Source: QHXW01 sp963847515 (GTDB lineage Bacteria; Acidobacteriota; Terriglobia; Bryobacterales; Bryobacteraceae). From it: a stretch of 64,000 nt of DNA. The notes below the pieces were generated by a model. It did not search any database, had not been told where the DNA came from, and saw nothing but the letters and a program-made list of their open reading frames with translations. Both the position numbers and the translations under genes were made by a program. The DNA lies in assembly GCA_963847515.1 (NCBI GenBank), contig CAWKAA010000005.1:1674001-1738000 (forward strand), written 5' to 3'. This document shows positions 35,506 through 44,800 of the stretch, in pieces; position 1 is the first letter of the stretch, and the number at the start of each line of letters is the position of its first letter.

Positions 35506-37117
35506 TCACACGGATTCGGCGGTGGAACGGTGTCTCTTCAACTCTGCGCGCATCACCTTTTTATCAAACTTTCCGACGCTGGTCTTGGGGATCGAATCGA
35601 CGAACAGCACATCATCCGGCAGCCACCATTTGGCGAAGCGCGGTTCGAGGAACGCCAGGATCTCCTCCTTGGTGACGCGATTCTGAAACTGAGGCTTTGG
35701 CACAACGAGAGCCAGCGGCCGCTCTACCCATTTCGGGTGCTCAACGGCCACCACGGCGGCCTCGAGAACTTTCGGATGGCCCATGATGGCGTTTTCCAGA
35801 TCGACACTCGAAATCCACTCTCCGCCGCTCTTGATCACATCCTTTGCGCGGTCGACCAGTTGCACGTAGCCTTCCGGGTCGATGGTGGCCACGTCGCCAG
35901 TACGGAACCAGCCGTCCGAAAAAGCTGACGCGGATCGAGCATCGTTGTAGTAGCCGCTGATGACCCAGGGCCCGCGCACCTGCACTTCGCCCATACTCGC
36001 GCCGTCCCATGGAACTTCACTGCCCTGATCGTCCACCGCCCGAAGATCCAGCCCCACTACGGGCAGACCCTGCTTGGCGCGCGTGTGAAAGCACTCGTCT
36101 TCGGGTCGATTGTCGTAATCACATTTCAACGTGGAGATCGTGCCGACGGGCGTGGTTTCGGTCATGCCCCAGAGTTGCCGCATCTCGATGCCGTGCTGCT
36201 TTTCATACTTCTCGATAAGCTGGCGCGGTATCGCAGAGCCTGCGCTGATGGCGAGCCGCATGCTCGATACGTCGAATTTTTCTTCCTGCAGGACGCTCAT
36301 CGAGGCCGATCCAGATTGTCGGTACACCGCCCATTACCGTCACTCGCTCGCTTTGGATGAGTTGAGCGAGGTCGCGCGGTTGTGGGTGCTCTCCTGGAAG
36401 GACTATCTTCGAACCAACCATGATCGCCGCGAACGGCTTGCCCCATCCGTTAGCATGAAACATCGGCACCACCTGCAAGACCACATCCCGCTCGCTGAGC
36501 GCAAACGTGTCGGCCATGGTGAACGACAGGCTGTGCAGGTAGAACGCGCGATGGCTGTAGACCACGCCCTTCGGGTTTCCTGTGGTGCCGGAGGTATAGC
36601 ACATGCACGCGGCACTATTCTCATCCAGACGAGGCCATGGATAAAGGCCTTCAGGGGCGGCGGCCAGTAACTGCTCGTACTCGCTGCCATCGCCGCCGAT
36701 GACGATGCACCGCTCGACGCACGGAATTCTGTCGCGGATCTTATCGAGAATCGGAACCAGCGATTCATCCACGCAGATCACGCGGTCTTCTGCGTGGTTG
36801 ATGATGAAGGCAAGATCATCCGGAGAGAGCCGAAGATTGAGCGTGTGGAGCACGGCGCCGTAGCACGTGACCGCAAAATAAAGCTCGAGGTGCTGATGAT
36901 TATTCCAGCAAAGCGTTCCGACGCGATCTCCCGGCTTGATCCCCAGTTGTCGCAGGGCGTGCGCCAGGCGGTGAGTGCGCCGGTGGTAATCACGGTAGCG
37001 GTAGCGATGCATGGCGGCGGCCGTTCGCGTCACGATTTCTTTGTTCGGATAGAGCTTCGCCGCGCGCTCGAGAAAATGGTGCAGTGTTAACGGATAGTCC
37101 ATCATTTGCCCAGTCAT
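35506..37117 (-). CDS. AMP-dependent acyl-CoA synthetase/ligase (one frameshift)
   Basis: An adenylating enzyme of about 537 residues that activates a fatty or aryl acid to its CoA thioester. The P-loop-like YTSGTTGNPKGVV, WGMTETTPV and DGWFRTGDVATI motifs and the C-terminal lysine region SVGKFDKKVMR are all present. One extra base near 36302 breaks the frame between WIGL and SVLQEEKFDVSSMR. The start is taken at MTGQMMDYPLTLHHF (37117); an upstream ATG at 37162 is less likely. It may work with the nearby acyl-CoA dehydrogenase. Confidence 0.85.
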
Positions 37118-37176
37118 TGCTTCACCCAAGCCGAAAGATACAGAACCAGTATGCCCCTCCATGTTATAAGCGAACT

Positions 37177-38976
37177 ATGACGCGTGTGATCGCGGGGATG
37201 ATCACGGCTGCAGCGCTGGCTTGGGGAGCCGCCGACGACCCCCTCAAGACACTTCGCACGGAGCACCCGCGGCTCATTCTGCTCGATCGCGATATCGACC
37301 ACATCCGAACGCTGGTCCAGCAGGTCCCACTGGCGCGCAAGATTCATGCCGACCTGGTCAAGGAAGCTGAGCGGCTCATGACCGTGCCCCCGGTGGAATA
37401 TAAGCTCGTCGGTCCGCGGCTTCTCGCGCAGAGCCGCCATTGCCTGGATCGCATCTACACTCTGGCGCTGCTCTACCGGCTGGAGAAGAAACCACAATAC
37501 CTGGAGCGCGCCGTTCGGGAATTGCGTGCCGCCGCCGATTTCAAGGATTGGAATCCATCGCATTTTCTTGACACCGCCGAGATGACGCACGCATTCGCGA
37601 TCGGCTACGACTGGCTGTATCCCGCATTAAGCGACGAGGAGCGCACCTGGATCCGCGCGGCCCTGATCGAAAAAGGGCTGAACGCCGGGTTGGCGGCTTA
37701 CGAAACGCAGGCTTCCTGGGTCACCAGCCACATGAACTGGAACCAGGTTTGTAACGGAGGAATCGCCATCGGCGCGCTGGCAGTTGCTGATGAAGAACCG
37801 GACAAGAGCCGCGTGCTGCTGCGTGACGCGCTCGATTCCCTGCCGCATGCATTAGCGGCTTACGCGCCCGATGGAGGCTGGGCGGAAGGCCCGGGATACT
37901 GGCACTACGGCACAAGTTACGCGGTGTACTTTCTTGCGGCGCTCGAATCCGCTCTGGGTACCGATTTCGGCCTGGCTAACACCAGAGGTTTCGATCACGC
38001 GGGGCACTTTCGCATCTACTTTAGCGGGCCATCGGGAAAGTCATTCAACTTCGCGGATTCGCACGATCGCGTCGAACCAGCGCCGGAAATGTTCTGGCTG
38101 GCGCGCCGTTTTACGGAACCGGTGTATGCCTGGCAGGAACAACGAATCCTCGAAGCTGGCGCGGCGCCGGACGCGCTCGACTTGATCTGGTTTCAGCCGG
38201 AAGGCCGCAGCCCAAAGCAAGAGGGCTGGCCGCTGGATGCGATTTTCCATGGCGTGCAAGTGGCTGTACTGCGTGGCGCGTGGGACGATCCCAATGCCAT
38301 CTTTGTGGGCGTCAAAGGCGGCGACAACAAAGCCAATCACAGCCATTTAGACCTCGGAAGTTTCGTGCTCGACGGCGGGGGCGTGCGCTGGGCCCTCGAC
38401 GCGGGGCCCGACGACTACAATCTCCCCGGTTACTTCGGCAAACAGCGCTGGTCCTATTACCGTATGCGCACGGAAGCGCACAACACCATGCTCATCGATA
38501 ACGAGAATCAGGACCCGCGCGCGGAAGCTGCCATTACCAGCCACCTATTCTCTCCCGATCTTTCCTGGGTGGAACTGGACCTCACCCGCGCTTACTCGCA
38601 CCGCCTGAAGCAGTTTCACCGGAAGGTTGGTATTGTGCAGGGCCAGCAGGTGTTTGTCGAGGATGCCCTGGAATCCGAGCAACCCGTGGAAGCGCTCTGG
38701 GGCATGCTGACCGATGCCGAAGTGGCTCTCAACGGCCAGATTGCTGAACTACAAAAAAATGGGTGGACGCTCTCCGCGGAAATTCTGTCGCCCCGGCATG
38801 CTGTGTTTGACGTGGTGCCGGCCCTGGCGCCAGCGCCGCAAGCGTCGAATCCGGGCATCAAGAAGCTGGTTGTGCGGCTGGGCGAAAAAGTCACCGACAT
38901 GGACCTGAAGGTGACGCTGACATTGCATCGCACCGGTCAGCCCAAGCCGAAAATCACGCAGAAAATCGGGGCCTGA
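37177..38976 (+). CDS. Heparinase II/III-like polysaccharide lyase
   Basis: A 599-residue secreted or periplasmic protein with a signal peptide (MTRVIAGMITAAALAWGAAD), an alpha-helical toroid (TAEMTHAFAIGYDWLYP; WVTSHMNWNQVCNGG) and a heparinase II/III beta-sandwich (NKANHSHLDLGSFVLDGGGVRWALDAG). The NHSHLD segment holds catalytic-type His residues. Related lyases break uronic-acid polysaccharides such as alginate or heparan sulfate by beta-elimination. Its stop TGA directly precedes the next gene's GTG. Confidence 0.8.
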   Translation: MTRVIAGMITAAALAWGAADDPLKTLRTEHPRLILLDRDIDHIRTLVQQVPLARKIHADLVKEAERLMTVPPVEYKLVGPRLLAQSRHCLDRIYTLALLYRLEKKPQYLERAVRELRAAADFKDWNPSHFLDTAEMTHAFAIGYDWLYPALSDEERTWIRAALIEKGLNAGLAAYETQASWVTSHMNWNQVCNGGIAIGALAVADEEPDKSRVLLRDALDSLPHALAAYAPDGGWAEGPGYWHYGTSYAVYFLAALESALGTDFGLANTRGFDHAGHFRIYFSGPSGKSFNFADSHDRVEPAPEMFWLARRFTEPVYAWQEQRILEAGAAPDALDLIWFQPEGRSPKQEGWPLDAIFHGVQVAVLRGAWDDPNAIFVGVKGGDNKANHSHLDLGSFVLDGGGVRWALDAGPDDYNLPGYFGKQRWSYYRMRTEAHNTMLIDNENQDPRAEAAITSHLFSPDLSWVELDLTRAYSHRLKQFHRKVGIVQGQQVFVEDALESEQPVEALWGMLTDAEVALNGQIAELQKNGWTLSAEILSPRHAVFDVVPALAPAPQASNPGIKKLVVRLGEKVTDMDLKVTLTLHRTGQPKPKITQKIGA

Positions 38977-39471
38977 GTGCGGTCGCTTGCGCAATTTCTC
39001 ATGGCCTGCGTCCTTCTGCCCTCTGGTGCAAACGCGCCCGTTACCTACGTCGCGGCCGCTGACGATCCGTTGCACGTGCTGACACACAAGATCTTTTCTC
39101 TCGCGAACCGGCAGCGGCGCTTGCACGGCGTGCATCCGCTCGAGTGGAACGATGCCTTGACTCAGGAAGCGCGCCGGCACAGCATCAATATGATGGAGCG
39201 AGGCTTTTTTTCTCATACGGACCCGGTTCGCGGAGCACTTGGCGCGCGGATGCACACCGGCAAGGTCTATTGGAGCCGGTGCGGCGAAAACATATTTCGC
39301 GAACAAGGTATGGACGACCCTGCTGAAGCCGCCGTCGAAGGCTGGATGAGAAGCCCGACGCACCGGCAAAGTCTTCTCGATCCGCAATTCACTCAAACCG
39401 GCGTGGGAATTGCAATCAGCCCGGACACGGAGTATTTCATCACCCAGGAATTCGTTCGTCCGCTGAAGTAG
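38977..39471 (+). CDS. Secreted CAP-domain (SCP/PR1-like) protein
   Basis: A 164-residue exported CAP-superfamily domain starting at GTG 38977, immediately after the heparinase TGA. It has a signal peptide (MRSLAQFLMACVLLPSGANA) and CAP motifs HPLEWNDALTQEARRHS, FSHTDP and RCGENI. The domain is found in secreted proteins of unknown activity. Separated by only 52 bp from the convergent next gene. Confidence 0.8.
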   Translation: MRSLAQFLMACVLLPSGANAPVTYVAAADDPLHVLTHKIFSLANRQRRLHGVHPLEWNDALTQEARRHSINMMERGFFSHTDPVRGALGARMHTGKVYWSRCGENIFREQGMDDPAEAAVEGWMRSPTHRQSLLDPQFTQTGVGIAISPDTEYFITQEFVRPLK

Positions 39472-39523
39472 TGAACCGCTTCCTGCGGGCGCGGCTCGGT
39501 TACAGTCGTGGTTTGCGAGACGC

Positions 39524-40117
39524 TCACCGCGCCGTGATCTCTTCTACCCACACCAGCTCGCAAGCGCCGGCTCCCGTGTCGGTCCGGCTGAGCGAGCTGC
39601 GCCACGCGAATCCATCCGGCCCTCGGACTTCCACAAGGTAGCCGCTCATCTGGATGAGCTTTCCCGCGCCAACCGACTTCAGCACGTTCTTCACTTCCTG
39701 GTTCGCCGGGATCATGTGCATGTTCGCGCTGTGCGAGACCATCTCGTTCAGGGGAATCGGGAAGTTCGATTTTCTAGGCCAGTAGCGATACCATCGCTGC
39801 CCCTGCCAGAATTCCACTTGATCCAGCACGCTTTGATCCGACATTCGTCCCCATCCGAGAGCCAGATCGACGGGCGAGAGATCCGCGCCACGATCCAGCC
39901 AGTAAGACTCAGTATGGAGCACGCGGGCGCGCAGCCGGAACTCCGCGAGGGGCGTGATCTGATATTTGCCCATCGGCCAGGATCGCGAGGAATTCATTAG
40001 CTGCTGATCCGGCTCTTCGGGAATGAGAACTCCAGCCGGGTATCTAGGCTCGATGGTGTCGACGAGGTAAACCAGGAATCCAAGCAGCAGCAGTCCGGCG
40101 ATTCCTGCTTTCACCAT
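39524..40117 (-). CDS. Membrane-anchored protein of unknown function
   Basis: From ATG 40117 this is 197 residues with one N-terminal membrane anchor (VKAGIAGLLLLGFLVYLV) and a periplasmic domain rich in Trp/Arg/Tyr (RGADLSPVDLALGWGRMS; QGQRWYRYWPRK; LVEVRGPDGFAWRSSLSRTD). No family is recognised. The next in-frame upstream ATG (40168) would share bases with the divergent gene's start, so the shorter form is preferred. Confidence 0.55.
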   Translation of the reverse strand: MVKAGIAGLLLLGFLVYLVDTIEPRYPAGVLIPEEPDQQLMNSSRSWPMGKYQITPLAEFRLRARVLHTESYWLDRGADLSPVDLALGWGRMSDQSVLDQVEFWQGQRWYRYWPRKSNFPIPLNEMVSHSANMHMIPANQEVKNVLKSVGAGKLIQMSGYLVEVRGPDGFAWRSSLSRTDTGAGACELVWVEEITAR

Positions 40118-40166
40118 TGAAGCAATTGTACTGAGAACGCATCGCGACAAGTGAGATAATCTCGTC

Positions 40167-41078
40167 ATGAATCGCAGGATGTTCCTTCAGCAATCCCCCG
40201 CGGGGCTGGCGGGCCTCGCGCTCGTCTCGCATGCCGGCGCGCAGCCGTCCAGTCCGAAAATGGCGCGAATCGGGATCTCAACCTGGAGCTTCCACAATTT
40301 CTTCAGCACCACGCGCGACGACAACGCTCCACCTCTTTCCGGGCAGCCTTGGGATGCGCGCGACTTCCCCGCCATGATTGCAGACCACTATCACGTGCAC
40401 GAGATGGAGATTGTTGCGCCTCATATATCGCCCGAAGCTTCCTACATCCGCGATCTCAAAGCCCGGCTGGAACACGCGCATTCACGACTGGTAAACATTC
40501 CGGTCGACATTCACGATTTGGAGCAGGGCGCGGGTCTCTCCGATCCCGATGCCAAACTTCGCGAGCGGATCCTCTCCGCATGTAAGAAGTGGATCGACAT
40601 CGCCCATGAGCTGGGCGCGCGCTCCGTCCGCTGCGATCCAGGCAAAATCAAGACCGCGGATCTCGCCCCCACTATCGCGTCCTATAAGGCGCTGGCGTCC
40701 TACGGGGCTTCCAAAAACATTTTCGTAATCATCGAGAATCACGGAGGCGTAGGTTCGGAGCATCCCGAAGAGCTGGTGGAACTGTTCAAAGCCGTGGGCA
40801 AGAATTGCGGCGCGCTGCCCGATTTCGGCAATTTCCCCGACGAAGCCACGCGGCAGAATGGACTGAAGCTGCTGTTTCCCTTTGCCAACGCAGTGTGCCA
40901 TGCAAAGGGCCTGAAGTTCGACGCCAAGGGGAACGAAACTGCGTTCGACTTCGCTCAGTGCGTGAAGACCTCGATGGCCGCCGGATTCAAAGGGGTGTAC
41001 TCGATAGAGTACGAGGGCGAAGGCGACCCGCATCAAGGTGTGCAGTATGTGGTGGACGAGCTGCTGCGATATCTGTAA
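40167..41078 (+). CDS. Exported TIM-barrel sugar isomerase/epimerase-like protein
   Basis: A 303-residue protein with a Tat-type start (NRRMFLQQSPAGLAGLAL) and a xylose isomerase-like TIM barrel. Conserved acidic positions resemble the metal site: EMEIVAPH, RCDPGK, IENHGG, DFGNFPD, CHAKGL and YSIEYEGEG. It probably converts a sugar acid or polyol outside the cytoplasm, as related Tat-exported members in Acidobacteriota may do. It is not close in sequence to the isomerase at 1544. Confidence 0.8.
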   Translation: MNRRMFLQQSPAGLAGLALVSHAGAQPSSPKMARIGISTWSFHNFFSTTRDDNAPPLSGQPWDARDFPAMIADHYHVHEMEIVAPHISPEASYIRDLKARLEHAHSRLVNIPVDIHDLEQGAGLSDPDAKLRERILSACKKWIDIAHELGARSVRCDPGKIKTADLAPTIASYKALASYGASKNIFVIIENHGGVGSEHPEELVELFKAVGKNCGALPDFGNFPDEATRQNGLKLLFPFANAVCHAKGLKFDAKGNETAFDFAQCVKTSMAAGFKGVYSIEYEGEGDPHQGVQYVVDELLRYL

Positions 41079-41092
41079 GCCATTCCGGAAAA

Positions 41093-41961
41093 TTAGCTTG
41101 CCGCCACAACGCGCAAGGGCCTGTCGAGCTTGAAAGTTAAGATTGTCTCCGCCGGAACTTTGATGGAGCTGCCTTTGGTGGCGATCTGAGTGATGGAGCC
41201 AGCGCCGGCGCCTGATGCAGCGCCTAGAGCAGCGCCTTTACTTGCCCGGCGATGGCACCGATGATGGCGCCAATTGCGGCTCCCCCGCCTGTGTACTCAG
41301 CCGTCCTCTTATTGGCGCCCATGCCGGTTTTGCCCTGCTTCACCAGGTCCGTGGTGCTCAGTTGATACATCTGGCCCCCGACTGAAACCGAAGCGAGATC
41401 CAGAACCAGATCAGAAGACCCACGGATGCGCCCTCCTTTGGCGGCCGAGCGGATCACGATCTGAGCGTTAGCGCCGCTAGGGATGACGACATCGCCACTG
41501 GCATCGCGAATGTCGGCCGTGACCTCGGCGGCGTAGGTCTGACCCTCGGCAGCTCGCGCCGAATCGATGATCTCTTCGGAGCGCACCGGAACCTCTGTGC
41601 CCGCGGCAAGTTCGTATGTCCTGGTGGTGACAGCGGCCGCCTCGGGATGGTAGTGATCGTCGTGGCTGCGTTCACGCCGGGCACGCTTTGCGCCTGCCGT
41701 TGCCGGCTGCGCGGGCGGCGGCGGTGCGGACGCGTCGTCGTATTCAATAGACTTCACATCTTTCATCGCAATGGTGCGCGTGGTGTTGTCATCGCCATGA
41801 ACCGTTACCTCGGTAGGAGTGGTTCCGGTAACATTGCCCGCGTATTCGCTGCCATCGCGCATCAACACGGTGGCGTGGGGACCGGTGGCGGTCTCCTGTT
41901 TGGCGCAGGAAATGAGCAGACCACAAAGAGCGGTCAGAAGAATTGAGATGTATCCCCGCAT
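41093..41961 (-). CDS. Lipoprotein with glycine-zipper-like segment (one frameshift)
   Basis: The start at ATG 41961 gives leader MRGYISILLTALCGLLISCAKQ with lipobox LISC. An N-terminal beta domain (ATVLMRDGSEYAGNVTGTTP; DVKSIEYDD) is followed by a Pro/Ala linker and a second domain (YELAAGTEVPVRSEEIIDSA; SGDVVIPSGANAQIVIRSA), then a Gly-rich GAAIGAIIGAIAG segment. One base is missing near 41240; in the correct frame it continues KGAALGAASGAGAGS to SSIKVPAETILTFKLDRPL and a stop at 41093-41095. The total is about 289 residues. Probably an outer-membrane lipoprotein; function unknown. Confidence 0.65.
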
Positions 41962-41986
41962 AGACGTTTCTGCCTTTCGACGGATT

Positions 41987-43207
41987 CTAACGGACTTTTT
42001 TCCCCGCCAGCACCGGCTTGCGCGTGAGAAACTGCTTAATGGATCGCGTCGCCTGACGGATGCGATGATCATTTTCAATCAGGGCGAACCGCACGAAACC
42101 CTCACCCAGCGGACCGAACCCGATGCCCGGCGAAACGGCGACCAGGGCTTCCTGCATCAGCAGCTTGGCGAATTCGAGCGAACCCTCCTCTCGATAATCC
42201 TCCGGCACCGGGGCCCACAAAAACATGGAGCCGCGCGGAGATTCCACGGGCCAGCCCGCGCGGCGCAGACCTTCCACCAGCAAGTCGCGGCGGTGCTGAT
42301 AGAGTGCGCGAATTTTCTCAGTGTCCTCCTCGCACTCGCGCAGCGCGATGATGGAGGCGATCTGGATGGGCTGGAACACGCCATAGTCCAGATAACTTTT
42401 GATGCGCGCCAGAGCCGCGATCATCTTCGCATTTCCCAGGCAAAAACCCACGCGCCAGCCCGCCATGTTGTAGCTTTTCGACATGGAAAAGATTTCGACG
42501 GCGATTTCCTTGGCGCCCTCCACCTGCAGGATGCTCGGCGGCTTGTAGCCGTCGAAGCCCAGATCGGCGTACGCGAAGTCATGCACCACATAAGACCCGT
42601 GATGACCCGCCAGGCGGATCACTTCGCGGAAGAAGTCGAGGTCCACACAAGTCGTGGTGGGATTGTGCGGAAACGAAATCAGAATGACCTTGGGCCGAGT
42701 ACCGCCGCGATACAGATCCTCGAGACCGCTCAGAAAAGTCGCAGCGTCGGGCATGGGCAGCATGCAAGCCTGCCCCTCGGCCATGATCACACCGTACTGA
42801 TGAATGGGGTATGCGGGGTTGGGTGAAGCCACCACATCCCCGGGGCCGATGACCGCGAAGAGCAGATGCGCCAGCGCATCCTTAGCGCCGATGGTGACGA
42901 TGGCTTCGGCCTCGGAATCGAGGCTCACACCGTAGTTTTTCTGGTAGCGCTTGACGATCTCCTTGCGGAGTTGGGGAATGCCGCGCGACATGGAATAGCG
43001 ATGATTGCGTGGATTGCGCGCGGCTTCGATCAGCTTCTGAACCACCGCGCGAGGCGTCGGACCATCCGGGTTCCCCATCCCGAGATCGATGACATCCTGC
43101 TGATCGGCCCGCAGCCGCGCCCTCATGTCATTAATGACGGCGAAGACATAGGGCGGCAGCTTTTGAATGCGATAAAAACTGTCTGTAGGCCCGGGCATTA
43201 TGCCCAT
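41987..43207 (-). CDS. PLP-dependent aminotransferase class I/II (AlaC-like)
   Basis: A 406-residue fold-type I aminotransferase. The signatures are NPDGPTPRAVVQKL, NPAYPIHQYGV, FPHNPTTTCVD, HDFAYADLGFDGY and the PLP-lysine segment MSKSYNMAGWRVGFCLG, closest to the AlaC/LL-DAP-type group. It may catalyse alanine, glutamate or related transamination. ATG 43198 (nine bases later) is an alternative start. Divergently placed relative to nothing immediate; the next gene upstream on the same strand ends at 43262. Confidence 0.88.
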   Translation of the reverse strand: MGIMPGPTDSFYRIQKLPPYVFAVINDMRARLRADQQDVIDLGMGNPDGPTPRAVVQKLIEAARNPRNHRYSMSRGIPQLRKEIVKRYQKNYGVSLDSEAEAIVTIGAKDALAHLLFAVIGPGDVVASPNPAYPIHQYGVIMAEGQACMLPMPDAATFLSGLEDLYRGGTRPKVILISFPHNPTTTCVDLDFFREVIRLAGHHGSYVVHDFAYADLGFDGYKPPSILQVEGAKEIAVEIFSMSKSYNMAGWRVGFCLGNAKMIAALARIKSYLDYGVFQPIQIASIIALRECEEDTEKIRALYQHRRDLLVEGLRRAGWPVESPRGSMFLWAPVPEDYREEGSLEFAKLLMQEALVAVSPGIGFGPLGEGFVRFALIENDHRIRQATRSIKQFLTRKPVLAGKKVR

Positions 43208-43261
43208 TTTACGCGGTCGAACGGACCGTCGGGGCGCCGGCTTACGGTATGGGCGAAAAAA

Positions 43262-43626
43262 TCACTGCGCTGTGACCGTGACAGACGAAAGGGCGGCGCC
43301 CCGGTGGCCCGAAGAATAATCGTAGAGGGTAAAGATGTACTGGTTACCCTTCTCGATCCATGGGGCGCGGCACCTACGACCCGTACACTCAGAGTGGTCC
43401 CGAATTCCTGTTCCCGTTCGCCCCTCCTATGTTCATCCATCACGATGACTTTGGCACGGGCGACTCCCTGCGTGGTCCACGTGATGTGGCTGGTGCAAGC
43501 TGTTCTGCCGCGTTCGATGGTGCAGGGGTTTGGCTCCGCGTTAATGGTGCCGGAAACCTGCGCCAGTGCGTGAACTTGCAGAATCGCCAGCACGGCAAGC
43601 AAAGGCAGAAGATGCCGTCTTTGCAT
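43262..43626 (-). CDS. Small secreted Ig-like protein (one frameshift)
   Basis: The start at ATG 43626 is followed by a Sec signal peptide (MQRRHLLPLLAVLAILQV) and a beta-rich domain with one Cys pair (INAEPNPCTIERGRTACTS; HITWTTQGVARAKVIVMD). One base is missing near 43363 in a C-run; the other frame continues as WIEKGNQYIFTLYDYSSG to a TGA at 43262-43264, giving about 121 residues. Proteins with this WIEKG...FTLYD end look like small Ig-fold exports of unknown role. The uncorrected frame would run into the aminotransferase, which argues for the correction. Confidence 0.6.
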
Positions 43627-43637
43627 ATGTAGCTCCT

Positions 43638-43675
43638 TTCTCAATTGCGACCTTTACGCTGGCCGCAATTGAGAA
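43638..43675 (-). promoter_or_regulatory. 12-bp perfect inverted repeat beside a ribosome site
   Basis: TTCTCAATTGCG (43638-43649) pairs with CGCAATTGAGAA (43664-43675) across 14 bases. On the minus strand its downstream arm runs directly into the AAAGGAG ribosome site of the small Ig-like gene. It has no T-run. Either a leader hairpin tuning translation or a dyad operator would fit. Confidence 0.45.
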
Positions 43676-43744
43676 ATGTACTTCTTATGCGAGTGCGAAG
43701 GCAAGTCCTGTTGTGAGCGACCGCACGTACACGCCGGCGCGGGG

Positions 43745-43930
43745 CTAGCTGGCGGATGTATTGGCGACGGCTAGCTGGCTATTGGTCGAGCTCCAGATTC
43801 CACTAACGCTTCCGCCGGCGCTGATAAACAGAGCCGCAGAAGCGAGGCACACGAACGCGAGCAATAGAGTGTATTCAATCAGGTCCTGACCCTGTTCATC
43901 CTGCAAGAAGCGGGTAATCGTCATCATCAT
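43745..43930 (-). CDS. Flp/Fap-type pilin
   Basis: A 61-residue class III prepilin preceded by a GGAGAGAC ribosome site and three ATG codons from 43930. The processing region GQDLIEYTLLLAF has the Flp G/xxxxEY pattern: cleavage is expected after the glycine, and the Glu-Tyr pair enters the hydrophobic helix. It should polymerise to a thin adhesive Tad pilus. TadE/TadG-like genes lie 0.9-3.5 kb away. Confidence 0.88.
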   Translation of the reverse strand: MMMTITRFLQDEQGQDLIEYTLLLAFVCLASAALFISAGGSVSGIWSSTNSQLAVANTSAS

Positions 43931-44410
43931 GTCTCTCCTCTGTGTTTGCCGGCAATAATCTGGTCGGCGGTTCATCATGTTTCAGTGTTCTGGCCGCCTC
44001 CATCAATCCTAGTTCAATGGCGGCGTGCACAATAAAGAATCTTTACAAAAAGCACGAAATCTTTCGATGCTGAATACTAAGGGAATTGAATTACTTATAA
44101 CCAACGTTAAAGAAGGCCATCAAAGACCGGAATCATTTCCTCCAACACACCTCAATGACTGCGTAACATTTCCCAGCTCCAGCGCCAAGGGACTGACGGG
44201 ACGCCCATTTTTACCCATCCAGCCTGCGCCTGTGCTGTATACCGTAGTTAATAACGCGATCTGAATAGGCACTGAAACCATGGATTTATGCGGCCTTATT
44301 TCGCGTGGCAATCGGATTGTTAGCAAACAACGCCACCAGCGCACAATGTAAGTTCGGTTGAAAACACGGCGCACTGAGAGGCTCTTAGTCTTCTGGTCGA
44401 GGAGTCGCGC
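43931..44410. other. AT-rich divergent intergenic region
   Basis: This 480-bp spacer separates the minus-strand pilin from the plus-strand PilZ gene and is clearly richer in A/T than its surroundings. A 79-codon reading frame at 44025-44264 has no family signature, biased codons or ribosome site. The stretch probably carries both divergent promoters; I cannot place them with confidence. Confidence 0.4.
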
Positions 44411-44761
44411 ATGGGTTTCGACAGCACATCACGGTCACCGGGGGCGGAGCCGCCGGCAAATTCCGGTCACCCGGGACACGGCCGGCGCCTTTATGAGCGT
44501 TTCCCGATTGATACCCAGCTTCAGATCTGCTGGGAGGAGGGCAAAGGCGCGCACCGGCAGATCCGCGCACGTGCAATCGACGTAAGCAAATTGGGTGTCC
44601 AGGTGGAGTCGGAAAGAGCCATCGCCGCTGGGACGGTGGTGAACGTATTCACCGCCGGCTTCAGTCCGATCGGCAGGGCCTCCGTGCGACACTGCACGCA
44701 CCATGGCATGGGCTACCGGCTGGGCCTGTACATGCCCGATCGATTCGTCGACGATCTGTGA
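44411..44761 (+). CDS. PilZ-domain protein
   Basis: A 116-residue cyclic-di-GMP-binding-type domain. It starts with a disordered Ser/Pro/Gly segment, then RRLYERFPID (RxxxR) and ARAIDVSKLGVQVESE (D/NxSxxG), the two ligand-binding PilZ motifs, and closes with a beta-strand MGYRLGLYM. It could couple second-messenger level to pilus or exopolysaccharide output, given the flanking Tad genes. The two basic residues support c-di-GMP binding. Confidence 0.8.
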   Translation: MGFDSTSRSPGAEPPANSGHPGHGRRLYERFPIDTQLQICWEEGKGAHRQIRARAIDVSKLGVQVESERAIAAGTVVNVFTAGFSPIGRASVRHCTHHGMGYRLGLYMPDRFVDDL

Positions 44762-44800
44762 AGCCAGCGCGACCGAGCCTGCTATGACCGGCTATTCGCT

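Noticed and set aside
44025..44264. A 79-residue reading frame in the pilin/PilZ gap
   Set aside because: No ribosome site, no family resemblance and codon use unlike neighbours; the region looks regulatory.
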